In this document: piece after piece, positions 1 to 10,179 of the stretch
Position numbering within the stretch: position 1 is the first letter of the stretch
Layout: the number at the start of each line of letters is the position of its first letter
NCBI RefSeq assembly: GCF_000315625.1
Contig: NW_005434644.1
Coordinates: forward strand, 574,196-638,195
Length of the DNA: 64,000 bases
Origin: Guillardia theta CCMP2712
Lineage: Eukaryota > Cryptophyceae > Pyrenomonadales > Geminigeraceae
Reading direction: 5' to 3'
The notes under the pieces: model-generated
Database searches by the model: none
The model's input: only the letters and a program-made list of their open reading frames with translations
Told to the model about the DNA's origin: nothing
Position numbers and translations under genes: made by a program

Positions 1-1
1 T

Positions 2-634
2 GTCAACGACGTCGAGAGCTCAGACACAGAATTAGAAGACTTCAGCTGGACATGGAGCAGCAAAACCAATACTAAAGTCTTGAGCGCCCAAGACATTGAA
101 AGCAAAAGGTACACTCGTTTTGACCTGATTCTTCCCTTTCCTGCTGGAGATGCAGCATATCCCAACAATGAGATGTCGAACTTGTACCGAATGTACCTCT
201 CATACGACCTTGGAGTCTCTCAGATTCATTTCATCGAACGATCGTGGCATGGAAACAAGCTGTTTTTGCGGCCCGTCTATCGACATTTGTTCTCTAAGCC
301 GGAAGAGTTTACCTGGAGCATTGCAAACATTGACAAGAGTTGTCCAGAGGACATGCGGACGCAACCCATTCATGAAGATCCTGTCCTCGGAAACATGGCC
401 AGAAAAGCAGCACCTCTCGCAAGCTTTCCCAATATGGAAGCGCTCAAGGTGCTCGAGATGAAGTTTACGCTCAAGTCAGGACAGTACGCCACCATGATGC
501 TGCGAGAGCTGATCAAGAACCGGGCGGGGATGTGTTTGAATTGTTCAGAGATGCACACAGCTAGTCATAGCTACCAGTGCAAGAATGGCAGGAGAAAGAG
601 GAAGCATATTCGTTTTGATTCGGATGAAGACTAG
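2..634 (+). CDS. PUS7/TruD-type tRNA/mRNA pseudouridine synthase, C-terminal part
   Basis: The frame is open from base 2 and ends at TAG 632-634, so the gene enters from the left and only about 210 C-terminal residues are seen. The order of motifs matches the end of eukaryotic PUS7: LILPFPAGDAAYPNNEM (family: VLPLPG-D--YP), then a Tyr-Arg segment FLRPVYRHL followed by a Pro-Glu-Glu-Phe-Trp stretch, then MKFTLKSGQYATMMLREL (family: F-LPSS-YATMA-RE). The family isomerises uridine to pseudouridine in tRNA and other RNAs. The catalytic Asp lies upstream, outside the window. The tail is basic then acidic (RRKRKHIRFDSDED). The identity rests on recalled family motifs and is fairly secure; the exact paralogue is not. 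Confidence 0.85.
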   Translation, partial: VNDVESSDTELEDFSWTWSSKTNTKVLSAQDIESKRYTRFDLILPFPAGDAAYPNNEMSNLYRMYLSYDLGVSQIHFIERSWHGNKLFLRPVYRHLFSKPEEFTWSIANIDKSCPEDMRTQPIHEDPVLGNMARKAAPLASFPNMEALKVLEMKFTLKSGQYATMMLRELIKNRAGMCLNCSEMHTASHSYQCKNGRRKRKHIRFDSDED

Positions 635-1304
635 CGCGTAACTTTCAACGAACAGGGGCCGGGCAATAAATTTCTTCCGTCACGTTGAAGCCATGCTGTC
701 CCGTAAGCCTTATGTGCAGGGTTGCGGCTGTCCAATCCGGGCCGTCCGATCCGACTCGTCACTCACTCACTGGCACTGGCCGCGCACTGAGCCGCCGCGC
801 CCCGGCCGCCGTGGCCGCGGTCCGATCGCTGACACGCGGTCCGGGGACCCGGCGGCCCCGCAGCACTGACTGGCGGCCGACGCCGGTGACTGAGTTCAGC
901 CCGGGCGCTGCCACCGTACCGACGACTGAGCCCCAAAAAGTATCGAGAGTGGGGATGAGGGCTTGTCTAAATCTGGTTACAAGTGGAGGAGATCATGGCG
1001 GAGGATCGCGAGGGCGAGGAGGTGGAAGAGAAGGAGACGAGCCAGCAGAAGAGAGGAGGAGAGGGAAGAGGAGAGGACATTGAGCGATCTGCCTTTACAG
1101 CAGCACAAGGACAGCAGGGCATCAGAGAAGAAGAGTGCCTTCCATGTCTCTTGTAGCATGAGAGGTCCGGGCAGTGACAAGCCCTGACACGCATCAATCC
1201 TGTTTTTGCCCTTGTCCCCAAGTGAATTATCTACTTGACACCATCTGATGTCTCCTCAGGATGGACTCGGAGCTCAGATAGTACTTGGCGATCAGGCTAC
1301 CAGG
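635..1304. other. Intergenic region with GC-rich block (about 700-960)
   Basis: Between the PUS7-like stop and the next start there is a very GC-rich block at about 700-960 with repeated ACTGA/ACTGAG words and GGCC/CCGCGG clusters. Short ORFs here and at 963-1220 are low-complexity (Arg/Glu-rich GGAGGA runs) and look non-coding. The block belongs to the same class as those at 23.9-25, 26.4-26.8, 38.9-39.2, 42.8-43.4 and 53.7-54.2 kb. The sequence at 960-1300 should hold the promoter and 5' UTR of the next gene; no motif was recognised. Confidence 0.5.
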
Positions 1305-2666
1305 ATGAAGTCTGGATCAGCTTTGCCTCTCTCTTTCGCTTTTTTTCTGTTTCTCTGCATAATCCTTGCAACTGGTGAGATAGCTTCGTCTCATCGCGTC
1401 TTCTCTATCTAGTTCTCATGCACTCGTCATGCAGGACATGTTGCTGAGCATGATAACGAACATTTCGGGCTTCCAGACACGAGTCGTGAATTGGCCAGTC
1501 TTGACGTAACTGTATGAGATTCAACATCGCGGCTTGCTGATTTCTGTGAATCAACAGGAGATAGATCTACAGACACACAAGGCGCTTCATGCTGCCGCCG
1601 TTGCACATGCCATTCACAAGCGAGTGCAGCAGCTCTCGGATGGTCGACCGATCAATCTTCCAGTGAGCAACGATCGTGAACGCCATCGTTGCTGATCTTG
1701 TGCCTGTTAACGAGATCAGGTGATCCCTAAGAGTCCTCCTGTATGTAGCGCTCCTCCTTCCATGCGCTTCTGCAAGTCGGTCACTTATCCCGTCTATCGG
1801 CCGTCAGCAGATCATACCTTCGCAGAGGTTCGCACCCAATTGCTGCTGCCCCATCGTTGACCGGCAAGGCAGCTCGACTTCGATTCTCATGCCGTTTACA
1901 AGAAGATTGTGCCGCACATGCGAATTTCCGAGAAGTGCTGCTGATTCTCGGAGCCTCTCACTCCTCTCACCTGAGATCGTGCAGACATTTTGAGCTCCCT
2001 ATCATCGAATCTTGTCGGACCAACTTCCGCGAGTTCCTCTGTGAGTCTCCTTGAATGTGGCAGCTGAGCCCTTGGTGATGGCTGCTCAAGGTCTGCGAAA
2101 TTTTCCGAGGTGTTGTCACGTGGGCTTGTGCAACAAGTATGGTGCGCCAGAACCTGTTCTGACGGCGTCGGATCTGTTGCCCACCGTGATGCTCACTTGG
2201 CGCACGTACTTCCAGAGCTGATCCTACGGCAGGACGATCGGCCTACTACTGTCACGTTTGTGAATGGCTCTCAGGACACCATGAGAGTCGAGATGGGAAG
2301 GAACGACACGGTCAAGGTGAGCCGCCTGCAGGCCCTGGGTCGGGAGTTCTCAAAGCTTCACGGCAGGTGAAGATGGCAGAGGCCGCATGCCTCGAGGTCA
2401 GAGCTTCGCTCCTTCCTCTCCGATCTTCTACGTTGCAAGAGTGTCTGATGCCAACGGCAGTACGTCAAGACCTACACTCCGCTCTTCGATTGTCGCTCCT
2501 GGTGCACTCAGCTCCTGTCCAAGGACTGCCTCTACATGCTGTCTCAGGTGAGATCGCGCGCGGGCAGTTGCTAGCATGAATGCAAGGGTGAGACTATTTG
2601 TGGCAGGATTGTGAGAACTTGTGCTGGGGAGTGCATTCCGAGCGCTGCGCGTCAAGGGCACTGTGA
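1305..2666 (+). CDS. Secreted Cys-rich protein with frizzled-like segments
   Basis: Twelve exons give an unbroken frame of 244 residues: 1305-1374, 1435-1505, 1558-1662, 1720-1740, 1811-1827, 1869-1934, 1985-2040, 2091-2141, 2216-2316, 2367-2396, 2461-2547 and 2607-2666. The start begins a clear signal peptide (MKSGSALPLSFAFFLFLCII), so the product is secreted or lumenal. A Cys-poor, His-rich N-terminal half is followed by ESCRTNFREFLC, FPRCC, VGLC, FDCRSWCTQLLSKDC and DCENLC. FLC--FP-C and CRSxC---C resemble pieces of the frizzled cysteine-rich domain, with an insertion of about 60 residues between them. That resemblance is inference. The 1827/1869 intron uses a weak AAG acceptor and is the least certain junction. 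Confidence 0.6.
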
Positions 2667-3022
2667 GTAATCACTCGTTGATACACTTCCATCTCCTTCA
2701 ACATGTCCAACATCATCATTCATCTCCTTCCTGGCATGCTATACCGATGGATGAGAAGCTGAAATCCAGCTTTATTAGGTATCAGATTGCAACAGGCAAG
2801 GAATCAAGCTCGCCGAGACATCCAGGCCCTCTGAATCTCTCAGCATTCATACTTGTCTTTGCTGTTTACTGGCTCAACGCCAAGTTCTTCTCTTGATAGA
2901 TTCTTCAAGGCCCAGGGCCTGTCTTAACTCTACAAAGGAGTGAAAAACCACAGATGCTTTTAGCCTTTACCTTTTGCTGTCTCGGCAAACAAGTTCGATC
3001 TCCTTCGACAGTTCATCTTTCA
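2667..3022. other. Convergent intergenic spacer
   Basis: 3' flank of the Cys-rich gene (plus) and of the WD40 gene (minus). A 91-codon ORF at 2621-2896 overlaps the stop of the plus gene in another frame and has no recognisable content. Nothing else is seen. Confidence 0.4.
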
Positions 3023-4786
3023 TCATGTCAGAGCCCTGGAACCCTCAACCCTGCTTCTCAAAGCACCTTTTGTCATCCTGGAGAGGCTGGATGATCTCCA
3101 AATTTGAATCGTCCCCCCACCCAAGCCCTGCGATGCATAAGCAGTGGATCATCATCACTCTGCGCTACCTCAGACGAATCTTCAGACACGGTAGCCAGGC
3201 ACCAGGGGCTCTCAGGATTCCAGTTGAGATCCTGGATGGATCCCCTGCTCATGCAGTGTAAGGTATCCGGTGGCGACAGGCAACTGCAGCACCTGTGCCC
3301 TACATGGTTGAAGATCAACTCAACATTCGTGTCAACAGTTGAACCGTTGACAGCCATAGCCTGTTCCTTGTTCGTATCCCAGAGCTTCAAGTCGCGTTAG
3401 GGCGGAGTCCCACGAGCTCTAGACTGGCAAACTCACCACCACACAGCCGTCCTCGCCACCACTCGCAAAGTAGTTAGGAGTGAGAGGATTAAATTCCTTG
3501 ACCACCCGTCAGCACACGGAGCAGGACGTTTCAGCCTCACCAGGCAAGTGACAGCTGCCGTGTGACCGGAGAATGATCTGATGTAGCAGTCCTTGCTCTC
3601 AGCGGAGAACTGTACATAGTAGATCAGCTCACTAGGCTCAAAAAGGCGATAGCATGCCTTCCTCTTGTCATACAAGTAGACGACTCCTTGAGAATCTCCA
3701 GCGAGCAGGCTGTTCAAATCAAAGGCGCTCCAGTCTAGTTCCGACAAGGCATGGGTCAGTGAGACCATCTCCCTCCTTCCGGAGCAACTCACCGACGCAA
3801 TGGAAATCATTGTCGTTCTCATTGAAAGCAGATGCAACTGGAGCCTCAGGGGCGCGGAGATCCCATAGCCTGAGAACGTCCCTCAGGATCAGCCTCGAGA
3901 GTCAGGGCAGTCACGACCCACCTGATCGACTTGTCATCCCCGGCCGAGCAAAGTTCCTGCGAGCTCTTGGGCTGGAATTTCACTGCCTCTACAGTGTCTG
4001 TATGCCCATTATCGCCCTTGAGGCTGAGAACACCGTTACAGGCCAGAGACAACCGGGTCAATCGCTCGACCTCTGTATAGGGCTCAGTGCTTTCTTCCCA
4101 TCTGTTCCACTCTCCAAGGATTGAACGTCCCAGATGAGAACGTTCCCCTGCTGGTCGCCGCTGCAAGAGACACAGCAAGAGGTGAGGAGAGAATGCGCAG
4201 GTGTCGGGGACAGGGAAGAACAAACCTGGCCACCATCATAGCCGAGTCGCATGTATCCACAGCGAAGCTGCTCTCACAAACGCCATCCTCGTGCCCTTTC
4301 AACACGACCTGGAACGAGAGTTAGGAGCTACCAAGATGTCATCGGAGGGCAGACCGGATCCTTGTCCTTTGGGGAGGAAGGGTCGGATATGTCCCAGATA
4401 TGAAGATCTGAGAGGTCTGACTTTGACAGGAGCAGATGCTTGCACGTTGGAAAAGTCCTCAGCCGATTCACCTCAGTGTTCCGAGGTGCCTTGATCTTGC
4501 CCAAAGTTTCCATGTGGGGAGACGGTTTCGATTCATTGAACTGCGATATGCGAGAGAGATCGGACTGATATTCACTAGGCACCTTCACTTTGCTGATGAT
4601 GATGTGGTTTTTCGTGTTGCCTCGCTCGCTGAAGCACATGATCTGGCTCAGATGCTTTTCCTCCTTGGACAACACGCTAGACCAATGAACGCATGGAGAC
4701 GGCACTTGGAGGTTATGGTGCGTGAAGAAGTCATACACCAGTGGAATGCTTTTTTTCCACTGCAGGTATTTCGAATGGTCGTTCAT
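3023..4786 (-). CDS. MSI4/FVE-like WD40 protein of the RBBP4/p55 histone-binding family
   Basis: About ten exons read from ATG 4786 to TGA 3025-3023. The N-terminus has the family's CAF1-type helix (KYLQWKKSIPLVYDFFTHHN), then ISQFNE and EVNRLR, followed by WD40 blades: LHIWDIS, VVLKGHEDGV, GNVLIWDV, GHTDTVEAVKFQP, SAGDDKSIRLWDLRAPEAP, NHVGHRGSIQDLNWNPESPW and GGGTIQIWR. The order and the QFNE and APEAP-like features fit plant MSI4/FVE better than RBBP4 itself. Such proteins chaperone H3-H4 in histone deacetylase and PRC2-type complexes. An Rxt3-like HDAC subunit is encoded at 43.6-45.6 kb. Several frames only join after removing 40-60-nt introns, e.g. the donor just after 4355. The family is secure; the subclass is inference. 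Confidence 0.9.
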
Positions 4787-5312
4787 TTCCCGTGCTGTTC
4801 TTCCCCTTCAGAAGAGCCTGGATGGATCGCAGCAGGAGCTCAACGATGAATCTGGTTGCTAACAAGCTGTATCCTCCTCTTTGAAGCCAACAAAGCCTCA
4901 ATCCTATTTCCTCTTCTCTTCTTGCCTCTGCTCCCCTACCCTCGTTTAGCCCTCTCCCTGACCTCCCGTATCTTTTCTCGCCCCTCTGCCCTTGTTCTCC
5001 TCCCTTTTCTTTCCCTCTTTCCCTCTCCTCTCCTCTCCTCTCCTCTCCTCTCCTTCTTTTCCCCTTACAACTCAAGCACTGGTCCTGCCATTCCGCCGGC
5101 GCCGTAACCAGATCCTGGTTTTACTCAACAAATTTCCCGCAAGTCCTGCACATGCAGATGGCCCGACAGTAGCGACACATCTCACGCGTTGCAATGCACG
5201 TCTAGCAAACGCCGAGAGCGTTCACTGTCCTCCTCCTCCAACTACAGGTTCGGAGACATCACGCCATTGCACATCCCTGCCTGCAGCATTCGAAGCCTCG
5301 CTCCCCGCGAAA
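4787..5312. promoter_or_regulatory. Divergent promoter region, CT-rich
   Basis: This 526-bp region separates the minus-strand WD40 gene from the plus-strand methyltransferase. It is dominated by pyrimidine tracts, including tandem CTCTC units at about 5030-5055. An open frame runs from 4992 into the methyltransferase, but its translation is low-complexity Leu/Ser/Pro and is judged to be 5' UTR. Confidence 0.45.
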
Positions 5313-6697
5313 ATGAAGGTCGTTACAACCCGCGATGAAGCTTTCCGCATTGTGAACGGAACCCAGAAACATGTGATCCTTTACAAAGGAGACATGGAGG
5401 AGGAAGTGGAATCTGGCATTACGCTGCAAGCATGCACAGAAGATGGAGTCGAGTATGCGGAGCTGACGGTGGTCGCTTGTTGGCTCGCGAATTCCAGTGG
5501 AGCAAGCCAGAGGGTGATCGACGCGTGTGGATGCAAGGACGCGATCGAGCTGCAGCACCTCCTGGATGAAAGCCGTGCCATGAGACTTGAGGACAGTGAG
5601 GCAATGATGGTTGCTCAGGTATCCTTCAACAGGCTCGTCTCAGCAACTTCCTTCGAGTCCTCGGAGTTCTGGAGCAAGATGAACGCGGAAAAGATCCCCT
5701 CCAAGAAGCATCTTCACCCCAGTTTTATTGGCGTGCTCCAGGGATTCTGGCAGCAGCGACTGAGGTTCAGCATGCTGGATCTTGGTTGCGGGGACGGGCA
5801 CGTTGCGTTGCAGCTGCTGGAGAGCGCGGGTGAGCAAGAGGCAGTGCTTGATGTGATGGGTGTGGACGTCTGCGAAAGTGCGGTAAAGAGCGCACGTGAG
5901 ATGGCGGGGGACAAGAAGATCCCGGAGTTCCGGAGCTCGTTGGATCATTCCACTATCTCCTTCATTGCGCAGGACGTGACCAAGCTGGATGTTTCCTCCA
6001 CACACGGCTTGTTTGATGTCGTTTTGTGCCAGTTGGTGATTTCTGTTGTTGGAGGAAAGAAGGAGAGGAAGGTGTGTAATCTGTATAGCTGCTACATGCT
6101 CTTCATACTGAGCATGTGTCAAGGCGCTTCTACAATGCATCTTCTCGCACCTCAAGGAGGGGCATGCCATGCTGTTGTCTGTCTCGGGGGCCTCGGAGCA
6201 TGTCAACGAATCGTACAGGTTCGTGGGAGGGCAGCATGAGCTGGTTGATTGACCCGCCACCAGGAAGATCTACGAGGAGGATGAGGGCTTGACAGGAGAA
6301 TACAGGTCTCAGTGCTCTCGTTACCCACGCTCTTGTACTGAATGCGCTCCTGCAGATCATACTTGAGCAGGGGATCGGAAGGGCAGGTTAGCATACAAAG
6401 TCATTGGGGTTGCATGAACATTGATACACGACACAGGTGTTATACATAACACACCATTTCACAGAGGAGGAGATTGTATCTCTTTGCAAAGAGGTAATTC
6501 CTTGTGTGTGATGCACGCTACAATTTCATCATTCTCAGATCCCACAGGTTGGTTTCTGCAAAATAGCAGTGCACAAGGAGATTGAAAGCAGCTCCAGAAG
6601 ACCTAAAGTATACACTCACCCATCTGTGATCGCATTCTGTAACAGAATCACTAGGAAAAGGCTATCTTTTTGTATGTCATCGCGTATCGTTGATTGA
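5313..6697 (+). CDS. Class I SAM-dependent methyltransferase
   Basis: The start at 5313 (AAAATGAAGG) begins the non-repetitive part. Exon 1 (5313-6071) carries about 95 residues of an unrecognised N-terminal domain and then the SAM-binding motif I MLDLGCGDGHVAL, an acidic motif II (VMGVDVCESAV) and FIAQDVTKLD, followed by DVVLCQLV. Five further short exons complete the fold (CIFSHLKEGHAMLLSVSG, ITHHFTEEEIVSLCKEIPQVGF) and end at TGA 6695-6697. The tail after VGF suits a class I methyltransferase, but the substrate is unknown. The N-terminal domain has a faint PUA/ASCH-like look (ILYKGDMEEEVESGI), which is speculative. Confidence 0.8.
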
Positions 6698-6807
6698 TGA
6701 AAGCCTGCCTCACCTCATGCGAATCTGTTCTGATAGTGTGTATGAGACGATAGCACACACGAGATTCAAAATATTTTGGGGTTTTACTGTTCCAGTACAC
6801 GAAATGT

Positions 6808-6978
6808 TTACTCGTAGAGGGACTTGGTGTAGGTGGCGGTGGCCGCAACGTAGGCATCACGGGCAGCCTTGTAGGGGCCGGTGGCGAGCTTGAGCTCGTT
6901 GGCAGCCTTCAAGTAGGCATCGCGGGTGGCGCGGTAGGTGGTGGCGTAGTCCTCAAGGTCGAAGAGAAGAGCGAACAT
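6808..6978 (-). CDS. 56-residue Tyr/Ala-rich helical protein with strongly biased codons
   Basis: A complete small ORF (ATG 6978, TAA 6808-6810) encodes a repeated amphipathic pattern: TYRATRDAYLKAANEL and then PYKAARDAYVAATATY. Nearly all codons end in C or G (GCC, TAC, AAG, CTC), unlike many neighbours, which suggests high expression. The ATG sits 2 nt after a good acceptor (GTTAACAG), so a 5'-UTR intron is likely, with the transcript starting near 7200-7300 where the complement reads TAATAAAAG. The stop lies 110 bp from the convergent methyltransferase stop. No family was recognised. An upstream coding exon cannot be excluded. Confidence 0.6.
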   Translation of the reverse strand: MFALLFDLEDYATTYRATRDAYLKAANELKLATGPYKAARDAYVAATATYTKSLYE

Positions 6979-7842
6979 TCCTGTTAACAAGGATCAACAA
7001 CTTTACACTTTCATTGAGTGATTACAAAGAACACAATTGGTGGAACAGAGTCAAACATCTGAAGAGTATGGGCAATCAACTAAGGGTTGACAGCATCATT
7101 CCATCAGCATCTCAAGCAACAGACGCAGTTCAAAGGGTTCATCGCAATGCCGCAGAGCATGTCTATGGGTTTCGAACCTGCTGGTGTGGAGTGTGGGTTC
7201 CCTCTGCCGCTTTTATTACCGCTCGTTCTATTTCCGGTGGCACTACCCTACCACTCCTCTCCTGACCCGGCTTTCGTTCTTTCGGCGTGATTGGTTTCTC
7301 CACTAAATGGAAATTTTCCCTAAAACTATTTCTTATCTTCAATTTTATATCTAATTATTGAAATATTTCGACAGCATAATGTCAAATAGTGATACAATTC
7401 AATATCGTGTGGTAGAGAACCAAACAGTTTAATCACCCACCCCACAAGAAAGTTCTATATTCGGGGCATGTCAACAAATTTACTCAAAAAAGTGAGAAAA
7501 CATAAAAAAGAATTCTTTTTTATTTTCTTTTTAAATTATTTTTTTATTTTACAGATACAAGAAGTCAAGGAAACAGGAGAGGTGAAGAGGCGGCTCCGCC
7601 GATGCATATTTGAGGTAGGCGTGATGGCGAGGGAGCGGGAGGCCGATGATAGCAGATGATGGAGAGGAATTCGGTGATTAAGTGTGTTGTGACTTGCATG
7701 GGAGAGAGAGCGATCCCATTTGTTTCATTGAAAGACTCCTTCATCCATTCCACATAGCTACAAACTCTTGTTCGCCCTCTCTACTCCTTGATGAAAAGCC
7801 TCACGCAGGACACCTGTAGCAAGAGGCTTCAAGTGTTTCAAG
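6979..7842. promoter_or_regulatory. Divergent region with AT-rich leader
   Basis: This separates the 56-residue gene (minus) from the membrane-anchored repeat gene (plus). At 7430-7460 there is a short CACCCACCCCAC/GGGGC stretch, and at 7480-7560 a very AT-rich run ending TTTTATTTTACAG. That run looks like a polypyrimidine/AT acceptor of a 5'-UTR intron. The ORF at 7468-7659 is AT-driven low complexity and is not considered coding. Confidence 0.4.
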
Positions 7843-8614
7843 ATGCAGAACCTGGTGACCTAAGTTGAAAATCATTGACGTGCATCTTAAACTCCGCCTC
7901 CGTGTGTCGTTGCAGGGGTTCATGGCAGCAGCACTTGCCGTGGTGGGAGTCTGTCTGTTGACAGTTGGGATCTCCAGAGGAGCCATAAGGCAGAGTAACA
8001 GCATCGTTGAGCTCCAGAGAGGTAGGTCAAAGGTACACATGCAACGTGCCTCTGACCCTTCCCTGGAGGCTTTCGTCGTCAATCGCGCTTGCAAGCTTTG
8101 GACTTCGACACGGTAACAGTGGGCCCTTACGGTAACTACGACGCACAAACCTGGTACTTCCATCCGAACGGAATGTCACGCGATCAGGTTGCACTAGCAC
8201 ACATGCATGGACATTTTGATTCATCTTGCCAATCAGGATGCTGTCATCTATCAGGGGATCACCAATCAAAATCAGGAGGAGGGGCGTCTGGTCCCATGGG
8301 ACTGGTCCTTTGCTGTTGTCGATCCTGCTTGTTCCTTGACAGTGTTGTCGCAGGAATGATGTGATTTACCAGCAGACCGGTGACGCTCCCGTGAGTTTAT
8401 ACTATCTTCATGTTCTTGTCCTTGACTTTGAAAGTACGAGCAGCCTGTCGAGGGACGCTTGGTTCCTTGGGACTGGTGAGCGGCATATCGGTACAGAACC
8501 TGCAGCTGACCTTGACAATGTAGGGATGACGTTATGTATCAAGACGTCGTGTCTGAGAGCTCGCAACAGAACGCGAATACTATCCCTCAGGACAACGAAG
8601 TCATGAGCAAGTGA
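7843..8614 (+). CDS. Membrane-anchored protein with repeated VIYQ/EGRLVPWDW units
   Basis: Seven exons (7843-7854, 7916-8021, 8096-8187, 8237-8304, 8354-8390, 8435-8475, 8524-8614) give 148 residues with every junction in phase. MQNL is followed by a hydrophobic segment (MAAALAVVGVCLLTVGI), which is a signal peptide or signal anchor. The remainder has a Tyr/Trp-rich block (GPYGNYDAQTWYFHPNG) and an internal repeat: DAVIYQ...EEGRLVPWDW, NDVIYQ...VEGRLVPWDW and a third partial copy DDVMYQ. Each repeat joint falls inside the final Trp codon (TG|G), so intron phase is conserved between repeats, as expected from exon duplication. No family was recognised. An extracytoplasmic location for the repeats is inferred. 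Confidence 0.65.
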
Positions 8615-8821
8615 AGTTCTTTCACTTAAGCATTCATAGTTACAGGATGATTTGGCTATAAGCAGAGAGGAAGCTGAATTGATAAATCATTATCTTTCGC
8701 AAGGTATTGCTGCTCTAGGGTCCTGAAGCTCCTTGGGAGGAAACATCAAAGTTGAATGCTGTTCTGATCTGGTGTGGGGTCATCGTTGTTAGTTCCTTCC
8801 AACTCCTCCTGCAGTCCCTCA

Positions 8822-9939
8822 TCAGTCATGGTCTGCGAACTTGAAGTGACGCACTCGCTCAGCTGCCTCGATGCAAGGTCGCATGACAGGATCCAACCAC
8901 ATCGCTTTCCTGTAACACTCCGCAGCGGTGGTCTCGTCGTCTGGGGCACTCGATCATCGGCAGTCAACATGCAGTTAGGAGGGGAAGGTCGAACCACGGA
9001 AGTCCATGCAGAAGGACCCGTAGCTGTAAAGTCTGCGTGAAGTTTGATGTTAGCCGTCAGCGTCGCCTTCACATATAGAGTGCAGGCTCACAGCTCGAAG
9101 TAGTCCGGGGCTATCTCGAGACCTTTCTTGTACAGTTTCTCGGCCTCATCGTGCTGCTCCTTCCCCTCCGAGAGGACGCGCGCGAGCTCCGCAAGAGTCA
9201 GGGGCAGACGTCAAGGTTGGCCGTCACCATGTGAAGGACATCCGGGTGGTTGGGTTCCGAGGCATGCGCGAGCTTGAGGTAGGACTCAGCCTTGTCTGCG
9301 TCTCTGAGAGGGCAGCGAGTCAGTTGACTCGCCTCCTAAGCGGCTGCTCTCGCCTGTACACAGCATAATGCAACCAGGCACAGTTGCAGAGGCACTGGAC
9401 GTTCCCCGGCTCCTGCAGCGACCTGAGTCAGAGCGCGGAGAGCGAGGGGGCGGAACGAGGGACCCAGTCCAAGATTCTCTCGTAGATCGACTCTGCCTTT
9501 TCGTACTCTCGGTAGAGCCGATGGATCAGGCAAGCATAGTCTGCATTGGCTGCGATGTGCTGCGGACAGAACTCGATCGCTGCTTTCAGCAATTTCTCAG
9601 CTCCGGTCCTGTTCATCTTGAAACGATTTCAGGATGGGAGCCCGCGCTCGAAGTCTCCTCACCTCTTGGTACAGCTGCATCGCGACTTCATGGATCTCTG
9701 TAGCAAGCCGGTACCTGGCAGACTCGTCCAGCTCCTGGTGTGAAGATTGGTCTGGAGGGTTCCCGCTCTGTCTGTCTGAAAGCACCGCTTTAGCGAGGGG
9801 TGGTGCTTGCCAGAGCATAACCTGAATCGTCGCCGACAGCGTCTGAGGTGATTCTCTCGTTGCTCGTGTTGGTAATGTAGTCAGCGAGGATGATCTGCTC
9901 CCTCCTCTCCCCATCCACGTTGTGCTTCGGCTTCGACAT
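8822..9939 (-). CDS. TPR-repeat protein
   Basis: From ATG 9939 (MSKPKHNVDGERREQIILAD) several exons encode successive 34-residue helical repeats: AEKLLKAAIEFCPQHIAANA, YEKAESIYERILDW, EPGNVQCLCNCAWLHYAV, DADKAESYLKLAHASEPNHP, DEAEKLYKKGLEIAPDYFEL, YSYGSFCMDFRG and ETTAAECYRKAMWLDP. The gene ends with ADHD and TGA at 8822-8824. Pattern and spacing are those of TPR scaffolds; there is no catalytic domain and no signal peptide. One intron (9304-9353 on the minus strand) appears to use a GC donor. The role is unknown; TPR arrays bind other proteins. Confidence 0.85.
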
Positions 9940-10179
9940 GATCAGGATGTATTCCTTCACCACCTCGCTCTCACGATATCCTCCTCGAAGCCGCAAACCC
10001 GGCTGTCCCTCCCGCCATGGCGTCGGCACGTGCCTCAAGAGGAGAACACACTCCATCTGACATGCATGCATGATCGTCCAGCAGCACAAGAGCAGCCAGC
10101 ATACGCTCCTCCCCACCATCCCCTACACTCCCCTCAGCCCATTTTTGCTGTCCGCACCGGCCTCATCCCCACCACTGCA

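Noticed and set aside
4992-5312. N-terminal extension of the methyltransferase
   Set aside because: Translation is Ser/Leu/Pro low complexity from a CT-rich tract and resembles neither a domain nor a clear targeting peptide.
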